Assembly: GCF_023544445.1 (NCBI RefSeq)
Contig: NZ_JALPVJ010000013.1
Location: forward strand, 186,001 to 250,000
Direction: 5' to 3'
DNA from: Actinoplanes sp. M2I2
GTDB lineage: Bacteria > Actinomycetota > Actinomycetes > Mycobacteriales > Micromonosporaceae
DNA length: 64,000 bases
Position 1 is the first letter of the stretch. Each line of letters starts with the position of its first letter. Both the position numbers and the translations under genes were made by a program. The notes under the pieces are model-generated. The model did not search any database and had not been told where the DNA came from. It worked only from the letters and a program-made list of their open reading frames with translations. Below are positions 50,448-58,684 of this stretch, piece after piece.

Positions 50448-51329
50448 CTACCTCGAACGCGACGGCGTCGCGGCGGTGAACTCCGCGGCGTGCTCGGCGG
50501 CGAACCGGGCGAAGGTGCGCGGGGCGCGTCCGAGCACCCGCGCGAGATCGGGTGCCACAGCCGCCACCCAGCCCGCGCGGACGACCTGGTCGTAGAGCAC
50601 GGTGATGTCGCGGGCGTAGCGGGGCTCGTGGCCGTCGGCCACATAGCGCTGGTAGAAGGCTTCGGCGTCGCCGTCGGTGTAGGTGATCGTCCGCCCGGTG
50701 GCCTCGCTCAGCAGTCCGGCCGCGTCGGACATGGTCAGTGACTCGGCTCCGGTCCACACCTGGTCGGTGGTCGGACCCGACTCGACCAGGACGGCCAGGG
50801 CCGCGGCGACGTCGACCGCGTCGACCATCGCCATCGCGCCGTCGCCGAACGGCAGCCGCCAGGTGCCGTCCGGCTCGATCCAGGCAGCGAACTGCAGCAG
50901 GTTCTGCATGACGTAGCCGGGCCGCACGACGGTGGCCGGCACGCCGGCGGCCCGCAACCGCTGCTCGGCCTGATAGTGGTCGCGCGCCAGGACGAGCGGC
51001 GCGTCGGGGGCCGGGCCTCCGACCGACAGTTTGATCAGGTGCGCCACGCCGTGCCGCTCGGCGGCGTCGATGACGGTCAGTTCCTGCCGCACCTGTCGTT
51101 CGCTGTTGGCGGCGATCAGCACGACCTGGTCACAGCCGGCCACCGCCCGGTCCACCGCGGCCGGATCGTCGAGGTCGGCGACGACCGCGAGGGCAGCGAG
51201 ATCACCGAGGGCGGCGGCCCGGCCGGCGGTGCGGACAGCCGCCCGGACATCGTGGCCCGCGGCGGCGAGGTCGTGGACGAGCCGGCTGCCGATGGTGCCG
51301 GAAGCGCCGGTGACGAGAACAGTGGTCAT
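50448..51329 (-). CDS. NmrA-like NAD(P)-binding atypical SDR
   Basis: ATG at 51329 after AAGGATC; 293 residues. The N-terminal Rossmann motif TGASGTIGSRLV binds NAD(P), then AAVRT for the cofactor phosphate. The catalytic Tyr-Lys pair of classical SDRs is absent, as expected for NmrA/HSCARG-type proteins; LIKLSVGG and VRPGYVMQNLL are family-like strands. These proteins act as NAD(P)H-quinone reductases or redox sensors. Operon with ltrA-like gene; divergent from the AfsR-type regulator, which may control it. Confidence 0.9.
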   Translation of the reverse strand: MTTVLVTGASGTIGSRLVHDLAAAGHDVRAAVRTAGRAAALGDLAALAVVADLDDPAAVDRAVAGCDQVVLIAANSERQVRQELTVIDAAERHGVAHLIKLSVGGPAPDAPLVLARDHYQAEQRLRAAGVPATVVRPGYVMQNLLQFAAWIEPDGTWRLPFGDGAMAMVDAVDVAAALAVLVESGPTTDQVWTGAESLTMSDAAGLLSEATGRTITYTDGDAEAFYQRYVADGHEPRYARDITVLYDQVVRAGWVAAVAPDLARVLGRAPRTFARFAAEHAAEFTAATPSRSR

Positions 51330-51405
51330 AGTCGGATCCTTCGTAGGTGTGTGACAGCACCCGGACGCTAGAGACCGGCACTGAACCAGGAGTTATCTCT
51401 CACGA

Positions 51406-51464
51406 AGCCCGACTGGGCCCGAGGTGATCCGCGTCCCGATCGGGCTGGTCAGGTGACGTATCAC
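51406..51464. promoter_or_regulatory. Cluster of small palindromes between divergent NmrA and AfsR-type genes
   Basis: GCCC-GACT-GGGC (51406-51417), CCCGATCGGG (51435-51444) and GTGA-CGTA-TCAC (51453-51464) lie within 60 bp of the 203-bp shared promoter region. They are candidate binding sites; none matches a consensus I can name. Confidence 0.35.
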
Positions 51465-51532
51465 AGACTGCTGCCTAGTGTTGGTCGGGCACCCGGCCCT
51501 GAGCCGGGTGCCGTCGTACGTGAGGGGGTCGG

Positions 51533-54367
51533 ATGTCTGAGCCGCGCGACTTGTCCGGTTCTCTGCGGTTGGCGGTGCTCGGGCCGGTACGGGCGTGGCG
51601 CGACGGCACCGAGGTGGTCCTGGGCGCCCGGCAGCAGCGCCTGCTGCTCGCGCTGCTGGTCCTGCGGGCCGGTGACGTCGTCGCGTCCACGGAGATCGTC
51701 CGCCTCATCTGGGGCGACGATCCGCCACCGACGGCGCAGAACATGGTCCACGCGTACATCGGCTCGTTGCGCCGGCTGTTCGAGCCCGGGTTGCGGCCCC
51801 GCTCCAACGGCCGGTGGCTGCTGCGCGAGGTGGGCGGATACCGGTTCGTGCCCGGGGACGCCGACATCGACCTGTCCCGGTTCCGGGAGCACCTCGACCG
51901 GGCCGGGCAGCTCGAACGCTCCGGCGCCGAACCGGACGCCCTCGACTTGATCCTGGCCGGGGTGGGTCAGTGGCACGGTCGCTGCGCCACCGGGCTCGGC
52001 GCGGATGCCGAAGCCGACCCGGCCTTCGTGGCCGTCGAGCACGAGTACGTGCTGGCCGCCCGGGCGGCGGCCCGCCTCGCGTTGCGGTGCGGCCGGAGCG
52101 CCGACGTGCTGTCCCTGCTGCGCGAGGCGGCCGCCCGCTACCCACTGGACGAAAGTCTGCACTCGGACCTGCTGCGCGTCCTGGCCGCCGACGGCAAACA
52201 GGCCGAGGCGATCGGGCTGTTCGGTGAGCTGCGCCGCCGGCTTGCCGAGGAGTTGGGCGTCGACCCGGGACCGGAGCTGAAGCGGGCGTACACGCACGTT
52301 CTCCGCCCGCCGGTCGCCCCGCCGGACGAGGTCGCCGCCCCCTCGCCCGAGGCGCCTCCGGCGATCCGGCCGGCTCAGCTGCCGTCCGACCTCTCGTCGT
52401 TCTCGGGCCGCGACACCTGTGTCCGGGAAGCCGTCCGCCTGCTGCGCCAGACCGATCGTGGCCTGCCGGTTCTGGCCTTCGACGGGATGCCCGGCGTGGG
52501 CAAGACCACGCTGGCGATCCACGTGGCCCACGCGGCCGCGGCCGACTTCCCCGACGGGCAGTTGTACGTGGATCTGCGCGGCTTCGACACTCCCGCGGAC
52601 AGCGCCGACCCGGCCGAGGTGCTGCACGGTTTCCTCACCGCCGCGGGCGTCGCGCCCACGTCCGTACCGGCCGGGGTCCAAGCACGTTCGTCGCTGTTGC
52701 GCAGCGTTCTCGCCGGGCGGCGGATGTTGCTGGTGCTCGACAACGCGCGGGACGCCGACCAGGTCCGCCCGCTGCTGCCCGGCACCGCCGGGAACGGTGT
52801 GCTGGTCACCAGCCGCAGGCGGCTCGCCGGGCTGGCCATCGGTCACGGCGCCCGGCTCGTACGGCTCGAGGTGCCGTCGGTGGCCGAGGCCCGCGCCATC
52901 TTCACCGGCCGGATCGGGGCCGGCCGGGCGGCGGCGGAACCGGCCGCCCTCGACGAGATCATCCAGCTGTGCGGACGGCTGCCCCTGGCGCTGGCCATCG
53001 TCGCGGCCGGCTTCGCCGTCCAGGCCGGTGAACCGCTGGCCGCGATCGCCACCGAGCTGCGCCGGGCGCCGCGGACGCTGTCCGCGATCAGCGACGTCGA
53101 GCCGGAGCAGGACCTGCGCGCGGTCTTCGGGTCCTCGTACCGGCTGCTCAGCGAGGCGGCCGCGCGGATGTTCCGGTTGCTGCCGTTCAGCCCGGGCCGG
53201 CATGTCACCGCCACCGTCGCCGCCGCGCTCACCGGCGAAAGCGTCGCGCACGCGCGCCGGCACCTGCACGAGATCAGCCGGACCGGCCTGATCGAACAGT
53301 TCCGGCCGGACCACTACCGGCTGCACGACCTGATCCGTGGGTACGCGCTCGACCTCGGGCCCGGCGGCGACGAACGGACCGGCCGCGAGGTGACCCACCG
53401 CATCCTCGGCTACTACTTCCGGACGGCTCAGGTCGCGAACCGGCTGGTGCGCCCCGGCTACGAGCCGGTGCCGGTGCCCGGATGCATGCTCGGCGTCGCG
53501 GCCGAGCCCCTGCCGGACGAGGCGGCCGTGATGGCCTGGACCGCCGGCGAGCGGCACGCCCTCCGTACGGTCATCGTCGAGGCCGCGCAACGAGGCGACA
53601 TCCGGCATGCCTGGCAACTGGCCCTGCTGACCAAGGATCTGTTCCACCGCCACGGCTGGTGGCAGGATTCCGCGACCGTCCTGGCCCTCGTGCTAGAGGC
53701 GGCCGAACGGGCCGGTGATGTCGAAGGGGCGGCCCAGAGCCGTCGCGGCTTGGCCGTTGCCGAGCACCTGCTCGGCAACTCGGACACCGCCGTCCACCAC
53801 CTCAAGATCGCGTACGAGGAATTCGGGTCGTACGGGGACGAACTGGGTCTCGGTCTGGTCCGGATGAATCTCGGCTACATCGCCCATCAACGCGGTGAGC
53901 ACAGCGCCGCCGTCGACGACCTGACCGCCGCGCTGGCGAACTTCAGCCGGCACGGGCAGCGGCAACTGGAGGCGGTCGTTCTGGCCACCCTGGCCGAAGC
54001 CTGGCTGGCCCTCGGCGACGAGCAGCGCAGCGCCCGGTTCGCGGCTCAGGCGGCCCGGCTGTGCGCCGAGCTGAAGGACGCGTGGAACGAGGCGCGGGCG
54101 GTGGGGACCCTGGCCCGGATCCGCCGGCGCAACGGGCGGTTCGTCGCCGCGATCAGGCTGCACCAGTACGGCATCGACCTGCTGCGCCGGCGGGGATCCC
54201 TGCTGGCGGCCGCCGAGGACACCAACGAACTCGCCGACACGCTGCAGGCCAGCGGGGAGACCGACAGCGCCCGCCAGGTCTGGACCGCCGTGCTGGACCG
54301 CCTGGCCGGCGAGCCGACGACGCCGCCGGCCATCCGTGCCGGACAACGTCTGACCCAGACCGGCTGA
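51533..54367 (+). CDS. AfsR/SARP-type regulator: DNA-binding + BTAD + NB-ARC ATPase + TPR
   Basis: A 944-residue protein. About 10-95 is an OmpR-type winged helix (LRLAVLGPVRAWRDGTEVVL, ARQQRLLLALLVL), about 105-250 the all-helical BTAD domain (DIDLSRFREHLDRAGQLE, AIGLFGELRRRLAEELGV), and 280-560 an STAND/NB-ARC ATPase with P-loop GMPGVGKT at 318-325, LLVLDNARD as Walker B and LPLALAIVAAG. The C-terminal ~300 residues are TPR helices for signal or partner binding. Family members (AfsR) activate antibiotic or metabolic genes by binding direct repeats and recruiting RNA polymerase, gated by ATP. Likely targets are the divergent NmrA-LtrA operon and the downstream membrane protein. Confidence 0.95.
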   Translation: MSEPRDLSGSLRLAVLGPVRAWRDGTEVVLGARQQRLLLALLVLRAGDVVASTEIVRLIWGDDPPPTAQNMVHAYIGSLRRLFEPGLRPRSNGRWLLREVGGYRFVPGDADIDLSRFREHLDRAGQLERSGAEPDALDLILAGVGQWHGRCATGLGADAEADPAFVAVEHEYVLAARAAARLALRCGRSADVLSLLREAAARYPLDESLHSDLLRVLAADGKQAEAIGLFGELRRRLAEELGVDPGPELKRAYTHVLRPPVAPPDEVAAPSPEAPPAIRPAQLPSDLSSFSGRDTCVREAVRLLRQTDRGLPVLAFDGMPGVGKTTLAIHVAHAAAADFPDGQLYVDLRGFDTPADSADPAEVLHGFLTAAGVAPTSVPAGVQARSSLLRSVLAGRRMLLVLDNARDADQVRPLLPGTAGNGVLVTSRRRLAGLAIGHGARLVRLEVPSVAEARAIFTGRIGAGRAAAEPAALDEIIQLCGRLPLALAIVAAGFAVQAGEPLAAIATELRRAPRTLSAISDVEPEQDLRAVFGSSYRLLSEAAARMFRLLPFSPGRHVTATVAAALTGESVAHARRHLHEISRTGLIEQFRPDHYRLHDLIRGYALDLGPGGDERTGREVTHRILGYYFRTAQVANRLVRPGYEPVPVPGCMLGVAAEPLPDEAAVMAWTAGERHALRTVIVEAAQRGDIRHAWQLALLTKDLFHRHGWWQDSATVLALVLEAAERAGDVEGAAQSRRGLAVAEHLLGNSDTAVHHLKIAYEEFGSYGDELGLGLVRMNLGYIAHQRGEHSAAVDDLTAALANFSRHGQRQLEAVVLATLAEAWLALGDEQRSARFAAQAARLCAELKDAWNEARAVGTLARIRRRNGRFVAAIRLHQYGIDLLRRRGSLLAAAEDTNELADTLQASGETDSARQVWTAVLDRLAGEPTTPPAIRAGQRLTQTG

Positions 54368-54457
54368 CCGGCATCAGCGGCGAGTCAGTGAAACATCATT
54401 GCGGTCGTTCAGTCTCGGGAGACGCACCCTGAAACCGAGCCGGCCGAGGAAGTCGCC

Positions 54458-55456
54458 ATGTCTCCAGCACCGCCTGTCGCCACCCTGCACAAGGTGTGGA
54501 TCCAAGTCTTCGTCACCGGCCTGATCATCGGTGCGGCGTTCATCGCCGTCTACGTCGGGCTGCAACGGGATCCCGAGCCCCGCCACCTGCCGCTGGTGGT
54601 GGTCGGCGGGCAACTGGCCGGCGCCGCGCGGTCCGGGCTGGGCGACGCCGTCGAGGTCACCGAGGTCGCCCGCCTCGACGAGGGCGCCGAGCTGGTCAGG
54701 AACGGCGATGCCATCGCGGTCGTCGGCGCCACGTCCTCGACGTCCCTGCTCCTCGAGTACGCGGGTGCGAGCGGCATCAGCGAGAGCGCCGCGGTCCGGC
54801 AGCTGGTCGCCGGTCTGGCCGGACAGGCCGGCCTGACCGTCGAGGAGACCGACATCGTTCCGCTGACCCGATACGACGCGCGCGGGCTGGCCACGTTCTA
54901 TGTGGTCTTCGGGGTCACACTCGCCTCGTTCGTCCTGGCCCAGGGTCTCACCGGCGCGGCCGCAGCGGTGCGCCTGCGCCACCGGCTGTACGCCATGGGC
55001 GGCTTCGCCGTCGTCATCGGGGTGGTCGCGGCGACGATCGCGGGGCCGATCTACGGATCGCTGACGGCCCCGTTCCCGCTGCTGGCTCTCTCGCTCACCC
55101 TTCTGTCGGCCGCGAGCGCGTTCGCGACCAAGGCCATGGGCGTCTGGCTCGGGCCGGCCGGCTTCGGGCTGGCCGTCCTGGTCCTCACCACGATCGGCAA
55201 CGCGACCAGCGGGGCGACCCTCGGCTATGACGTGCTGCCGACGTGGGCTCAGGCGCTTTCCGCGAAGCTGCCGCCGGGAGCCGCCGTCCGCGCCGTCAAC
55301 GACTTCGGCTACTACGACGGATCACATGCCGGTCTGCCTCTGGTCGTCCTGGCTGTCTGGGCCCTCGCCGGGTTCGGCCTGGTGCTGCTGCGCCAGAGAG
55401 TCACCGCGCCGCCCGCGCCGGTGGCCCCTCCGGTCGAGGCGCTGACGTCGCGGTGA
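54458..55456 (+). CDS. YhgE/DUF3533-like membrane protein (ABC-2 type fold)
   Basis: ATG after GAGGAAG; 332 residues. One membrane helix at about 15-32 (VTGLIIGAAFIAVYVGL) is followed by a ~110-residue outside domain, then about five helices (TFYVVFGVTLASFVLAQG; YAMGGFAVVIGVVAATIAG; LLALSLTLLSAASAFA; GFGLAVLVLTTIGNATSGA; PLVVLAVWALAGFGLVLL). This 1+5 layout with a large first loop is that of YhgE/Pip-related and ABC-2 permease-like proteins. No ATPase gene is next to it. It is 90 bp after the AfsR-type gene in the same direction and could be under its control. Function is not known. Confidence 0.75.
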   Translation: MSPAPPVATLHKVWIQVFVTGLIIGAAFIAVYVGLQRDPEPRHLPLVVVGGQLAGAARSGLGDAVEVTEVARLDEGAELVRNGDAIAVVGATSSTSLLLEYAGASGISESAAVRQLVAGLAGQAGLTVEETDIVPLTRYDARGLATFYVVFGVTLASFVLAQGLTGAAAAVRLRHRLYAMGGFAVVIGVVAATIAGPIYGSLTAPFPLLALSLTLLSAASAFATKAMGVWLGPAGFGLAVLVLTTIGNATSGATLGYDVLPTWAQALSAKLPPGAAVRAVNDFGYYDGSHAGLPLVVLAVWALAGFGLVLLRQRVTAPPAPVAPPVEALTSR

Positions 55457-55807
55457 TCGACCGGGAGCGACCTCACTGGGCGGTGTGTCATAAGTCTGGG
55501 TGGTCGGAACTCCCAGCTCCTCGAGAGGTGGAGGCGGAGGGACGTCCGTCGGCCGAGCCGGCGTCCGGATCTGCCGAGATCAGTGCCAAGAATCCACCGC
55601 CGCAAGGGTGAGGACTGCTCTATCAACAACGACCTTGAGCCATAGCGCATGCTGGACTCTTGAGTTGTCGATGGACACCGTGCGTAACACCCCGAGCGGG
55701 TTCCATCGGGCGATTGGCGACACCAAACAGGGCCCGCGCTGTCCGACGCGTAAACCACCGCATCTATGACTTGATCACCGCAGTGACCAGCAGCAACTCG
55801 AGAACGC
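55457..55807. other. Non-coding stretch with decayed DNA left of a transposase scar
   Basis: No supported gene. Short frames on both strands read poorly, and GC is lower than around. Probably the decayed inner part of a former insertion element. Confidence 0.4.
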
Positions 55808-55927
55808 AATGGCCCTGCCTATGACGAGGACCGATCACAGATCCGCACCGGCACCGGACCGCAAGTGATGGCCGCTCTGCGCAACGCCGCCATCGGGGCC
55901 CTGCGAACCGCCGGCAATGCGCTTTCA
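55808..55927 (+). pseudogene. C-terminal scrap of an ISAs1-type transposase
   Basis: The frame from 55820 reads YDEDRSQIRTGTGPQVMAAL, then RNAAIGALRTAGNA. This closely matches the conserved C-terminal part of ISAs1-family DDE transposases (DEDRSQVRTGNGPQVMA-LRN-AIG-LR-AG), including the last acidic region. About 40 residues remain; the frame breaks immediately upstream (an IEN-x-HW-like stretch appears shifted) and no terminal repeats or partner parts are seen. It marks a former insertion next to the lower-GC HxlR/oxidoreductase pair. Confidence 0.6.
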
Positions 55928-55972
55928 GTTGTCCGGGTGACGACGCATTGCCGGACGATTGATATCAATAGT

Positions 55973-56317
55973 TTACGATGGTGTTTTAGCCTTACGTCGT
56001 TCGGCCATCATGGTTTTTCCGTGCAGGCTCGCCCAGTCGAGCAGCGCCCGCAGTGGCGGCAGCAGACTTTCGCCGAGGCTGGTAAGACTGTATTCGACAC
56101 GTGGTGGGATGGTCGGAAATTGCTCGCGGCGGATCAGGCCGTCCTGCTCGAGGCCCTTCAGCGTAAGCGTGAGCATGCGCTGGGAAATGCTCTCCACGCG
56201 CCGGTGGAGTTCGTTGTATCGCACGGGTTCGCCTGACGCCAGGGCCGCGATGACGAGCGCGCTCCACTTGTCGCCGACGCGCGCCAGGATTTCGGCCGTC
56301 GCCTGACAGTCACTCAC
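55973..56317 (-). CDS. HxlR family transcriptional regulator
   Basis: The GTG at 56317 is chosen because GGAGG lies 5 nt before it; the in-frame ATG at 56338 has no site. The 114-residue product is a complete HxlR winged helix: CQATAEILARVGDKWSALVI with the hallmark Cys6 or so near the start, then VRYNELHRRVESISQRMLTL as the recognition helix and PPRVEYSLTSLGESLLPPL as the wing. HxlR proteins sense reactive electrophiles, often through that Cys, and control a divergent reductase; the oxidoreductase at 56436 is exactly such a neighbour, with a 31-bp dyad between them. GC content is lower than the window average. Confidence 0.9.
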   Translation of the reverse strand: MSDCQATAEILARVGDKWSALVIAALASGEPVRYNELHRRVESISQRMLTLTLKGLEQDGLIRREQFPTIPPRVEYSLTSLGESLLPPLRALLDWASLHGKTMMAERRKAKTPS

Positions 56318-56357
56318 CGCTGCCTCCGGCGCGAACATGCGTGTGCGTGTCGCTCAT
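56310..56357 (-). CDS. 15-codon leader ORF overlapping the HxlR start
   Basis: A strong ribosome site AAGGAGG (56365-56371) lies 7 nt before ATG 56357. The frame reads MSDTHTHVRAGGSGE and stops at a TGA (56310-56312) that overlaps the GTG start of the HxlR gene in another frame. It may couple translation of the regulator; alternatively, one base change would join it to the HxlR frame, so a real or sequencing frameshift is possible. Confidence 0.45.
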   Translation of the reverse strand: MSDTHTHVRAGGSGE

Positions 56358-56390
56358 AAATGTGCCTCCTTGCGCGACCCTGGGGCGCGA

Positions 56391-56421
56391 ACGAATCTAG
56401 TGTAACGCACACTTTGTTCGT
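56391..56421. promoter_or_regulatory. 31-bp dyad, probable HxlR operator
   Basis: ACGAA-TCT-AGTGT-AACGC-ACACT-TTG-TTCGT: inner arms AGTGT/ACACT and outer arms ACGAA/TTCGT are perfectly symmetric about position 56406. It lies between the divergent HxlR and oxidoreductase genes, over the expected promoters. Confidence 0.65.
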
Positions 56422-56435
56422 CCTAGGGGAATCAC

Positions 56436-57377
56436 ATGAAACGTATTGAGTACGCCCGATACGGCGGCCCGGAGCTTATGCGCATCGCCTCGTTCGATCG
56501 GCCTGCGCCCGGCCGCGGCGACGTCTTGGTGCAGGTGGAGGCCGCGTCGATCAACCCCGTCGACTGGACGATTCGGCGCGGGAGGATGAGGCTGCTGGCA
56601 GGGCCCTCTTTCCCTCGTGCGATGGGCAAAGACTTCTCCGGCAAGATAGTACAGATAGGTGCCGGCGTCACCGGCTGGAATGTCGGCGACATGGTGCTGG
56701 GATGCACGACAGTGAAACGCGCAGGAGCGTTCGCTTCTTTGGCGCTCGTTCGCGCCCGCGACATCGTGCGGATGCCGGACGCGATGTCTTTCGCGCAGGC
56801 AGCCACCCTTCCTACCGTCGGTCTGACCGCCTGGCATGCGTTGGTCAAACAGGCGAAGCTCAAGGCCGGACAATCGCTGCTCGTGAACGGAGCAGCCGGC
56901 GGCGTGGGCAGCGCGGCCGTCCAGATCGCACAATCGCTGGGCGTGCGGGTGACAGCGCGGGTCGGCAACCGATCGTTCGAACGCATGAAGGCGATGGGCG
57001 CCGACCCGGTCCTCGATTATCAAAAGCCGTTGCCGACAGCACTGGATCAGAGTTTCGATGTCGTCCTCGACTGCAACGGCAGCATGACTGCTCGCGAACT
57101 CGATCGCATGCTCAAGCGGGGCGGAATCGCTGTGGACATCACTTTCCGGGCACCCAAGCTGCTGCGGGCCATATTCCTCCGGCGCCAGAAGCTGGCATCC
57201 GGATCAGTGGATCAGAGAGCGCTCGTGGCCGTGGCTGAATTGGCGGCAGCCGGAACGCTGCGTCCGGAGATCGGAGCCGAGGTGTCTCTGGACGAGGCCA
57301 TTTCGCTCATCACGCGTCTCGAAGAAGGCGAAAAGCTCGACGGGAAGGCGGTCATTCATTTCCACCACCGAGGCTGA
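56436..57377 (+). CDS. NAD(P)-dependent MDR quinone oxidoreductase-like enzyme
   Basis: A 313-residue protein of the medium-chain dehydrogenase/reductase superfamily. The N-terminal GroES-like domain has ASINPVDWTIRRGRM, GKDFSGKIVQIGAGV and GDMVLG; the zinc ligands of alcohol dehydrogenases are absent, as in quinone oxidoreductases. The Rossmann part has VNGAAGGVGSAAVQIAQSLG as the NADPH loop, then VLDYQ and DVVLDCNG. Such enzymes reduce quinones or enals with NADPH. It is divergent from HxlR, the usual sensor for this enzyme type. GC is clearly below the window mean and codon use differs, consistent with transfer. ATG at 56436 follows TAGGGGAATC. Confidence 0.92.
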   Translation: MKRIEYARYGGPELMRIASFDRPAPGRGDVLVQVEAASINPVDWTIRRGRMRLLAGPSFPRAMGKDFSGKIVQIGAGVTGWNVGDMVLGCTTVKRAGAFASLALVRARDIVRMPDAMSFAQAATLPTVGLTAWHALVKQAKLKAGQSLLVNGAAGGVGSAAVQIAQSLGVRVTARVGNRSFERMKAMGADPVLDYQKPLPTALDQSFDVVLDCNGSMTARELDRMLKRGGIAVDITFRAPKLLRAIFLRRQKLASGSVDQRALVAVAELAAAGTLRPEIGAEVSLDEAISLITRLEEGEKLDGKAVIHFHHRG

Positions 57378-57859
57378 AAGAGGCCGGTCGTGCCGTGGCA
57401 GGTGGTATCCGTCGGACGTCGTGACCCAGGTCATTGCCTTGTCGGATGGCCGCTGTTCACTATGTGATCAGGTCGTGTGAGCGACGGCGTTTCCGGTGGC
57501 ACCCGCGATCAACACGAGCGAGCGCTCTCGAAGCCATCGACCAACTCGGCTTGACCGCAACCCGTCCCCACCACCATCAAGAATGCCGTTGTCGTGGTGA
57601 ATCCAGTAAGGACCAGCACCTCGGCAATCCATCGACTGATTTTGCCGCCCGGACATGTCGCGGCCGCTTGATAACAGCCACACTTCGGCGATCCGCGGGT
57701 GGCGAAACTCGGTAACGAGCCCTCCGGATCTCGGTAGGTGTTACCCAGGCAGATTGCTGTCGCGGCCCGCAGCGTCGAGGTCATCGAGGCGGCCCAACGG
57801 CCGGGATTCGCCGAAGCGCCCGCTCCGGCGACCATCGCAAGAACGGAGACACCAAAACG
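57378..57859. other. Intergenic region of ~480 bp without a clear gene
   Basis: Lower-GC DNA. On the minus strand the frame 57509-57720 reads a hydrophobic stretch (WIAEVLVLTGFTTTTAFLMV) but no start, ribosome site or homology pattern supports a gene. The right end contains the leader of the alpha/beta hydrolase. Probably decayed DNA from the same disturbance that left the transposase scar. Confidence 0.4.
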
Positions 57860-58570
57860 ATGAGCCCTACCATTCTGCTCGTGCACGGAGCGTTCGCAGA
57901 TGCCGCCAGCTGGTCCCCCGTAACCCAGCTGCTGCTCGACCAGGGACACACCGTCCGCGCCGTGGCCGGACCCAACCGCAGCCTGACCGGCGACGCCGAA
58001 TACCTGCGGAGCACCGTCGAACAGATCGAAGGGCCGGTACTGCTCGTCGGCCACTCGTACGGCGGTTGCGTCATCACCGTCGCCGGCGTCGCGGAGAATG
58101 TCGTCGGCCTGGTCTACGCCGCCGGTTACGCCCTCGAGGTCGGTGAGAGCATCGCGTCGATCGAAAGCGGGTTCGACAAGACCAGCCTGCAGTCGAATAT
58201 CGTGACCGAGTCTTACCCCCTTCCCGGCGGCAGCGACGGGACCGAGCTTCTCGTCAAGCCAGAGGCCTTCCCCGACGTGTTCGCCGAAGGCGTCCCGGCG
58301 CAGACCGCGCGAGTCTTCGCCGTCTCGCAGCGGCCGTTCAGCACTCTCTGCGTGACCGAGACCGCGTCCGCCGCGGCGTGGAAGACCAAGCCCGCGTGGG
58401 GCATCGTCTCTACCCGCGATCGCACCATCAACCCTGAGGTGGAGCGGTTCGGGTATGAGCGGGCGGGCATGCGGAAGGTCGTCGAGCTGGAGGCTCCGCA
58501 CCTGGTGATGCACACCCACCCGGTAGAGGTTGCTGCATTGATCACCGAGGCGGTCGCCGAACTGTCCTGA
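57860..58570 (+). CDS. Small alpha/beta hydrolase
   Basis: ATG after ACGGAGAC; 236 residues, cytosolic. The fold begins at once with PTILLVHGAFADAASWSPV (oxyanion loop HGAF). The nucleophile elbow is GHSYGG with the Ser at about 68, the acid is near STRDRTINPE, and the base His in EAPHLVMHTHP. Length and order match the EstC-like / salicylate-esterase-like subgroup (pimeloyl-ACP-esterase fold) common in actinobacteria, usually annotated alpha/beta fold hydrolase. It stands alone; substrate unknown. Confidence 0.93.
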   Translation: MSPTILLVHGAFADAASWSPVTQLLLDQGHTVRAVAGPNRSLTGDAEYLRSTVEQIEGPVLLVGHSYGGCVITVAGVAENVVGLVYAAGYALEVGESIASIESGFDKTSLQSNIVTESYPLPGGSDGTELLVKPEAFPDVFAEGVPAQTARVFAVSQRPFSTLCVTETASAAAWKTKPAWGIVSTRDRTINPEVERFGYERAGMRKVVELEAPHLVMHTHPVEVAALITEAVAELS

Positions 58571-58684
58571 GCCGTGCCTCCGCTCAGCTACCGCGCGCTG
58601 CTTTCTCCGGGTGGCGGGGGTGTGTCGCAGCGGGTCGAGCCCGACGAACCTCTCGGCAAGTGATCCGGTGGTGGAGCTGGGGGA

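Noticed and set aside
57509..57720. Minus-strand hydrophobic open frame between oxidoreductase and hydrolase genes
   Set aside because: It has no start with a ribosome site; the only long extension is antisense to the alpha/beta hydrolase, and no homology pattern is visible.
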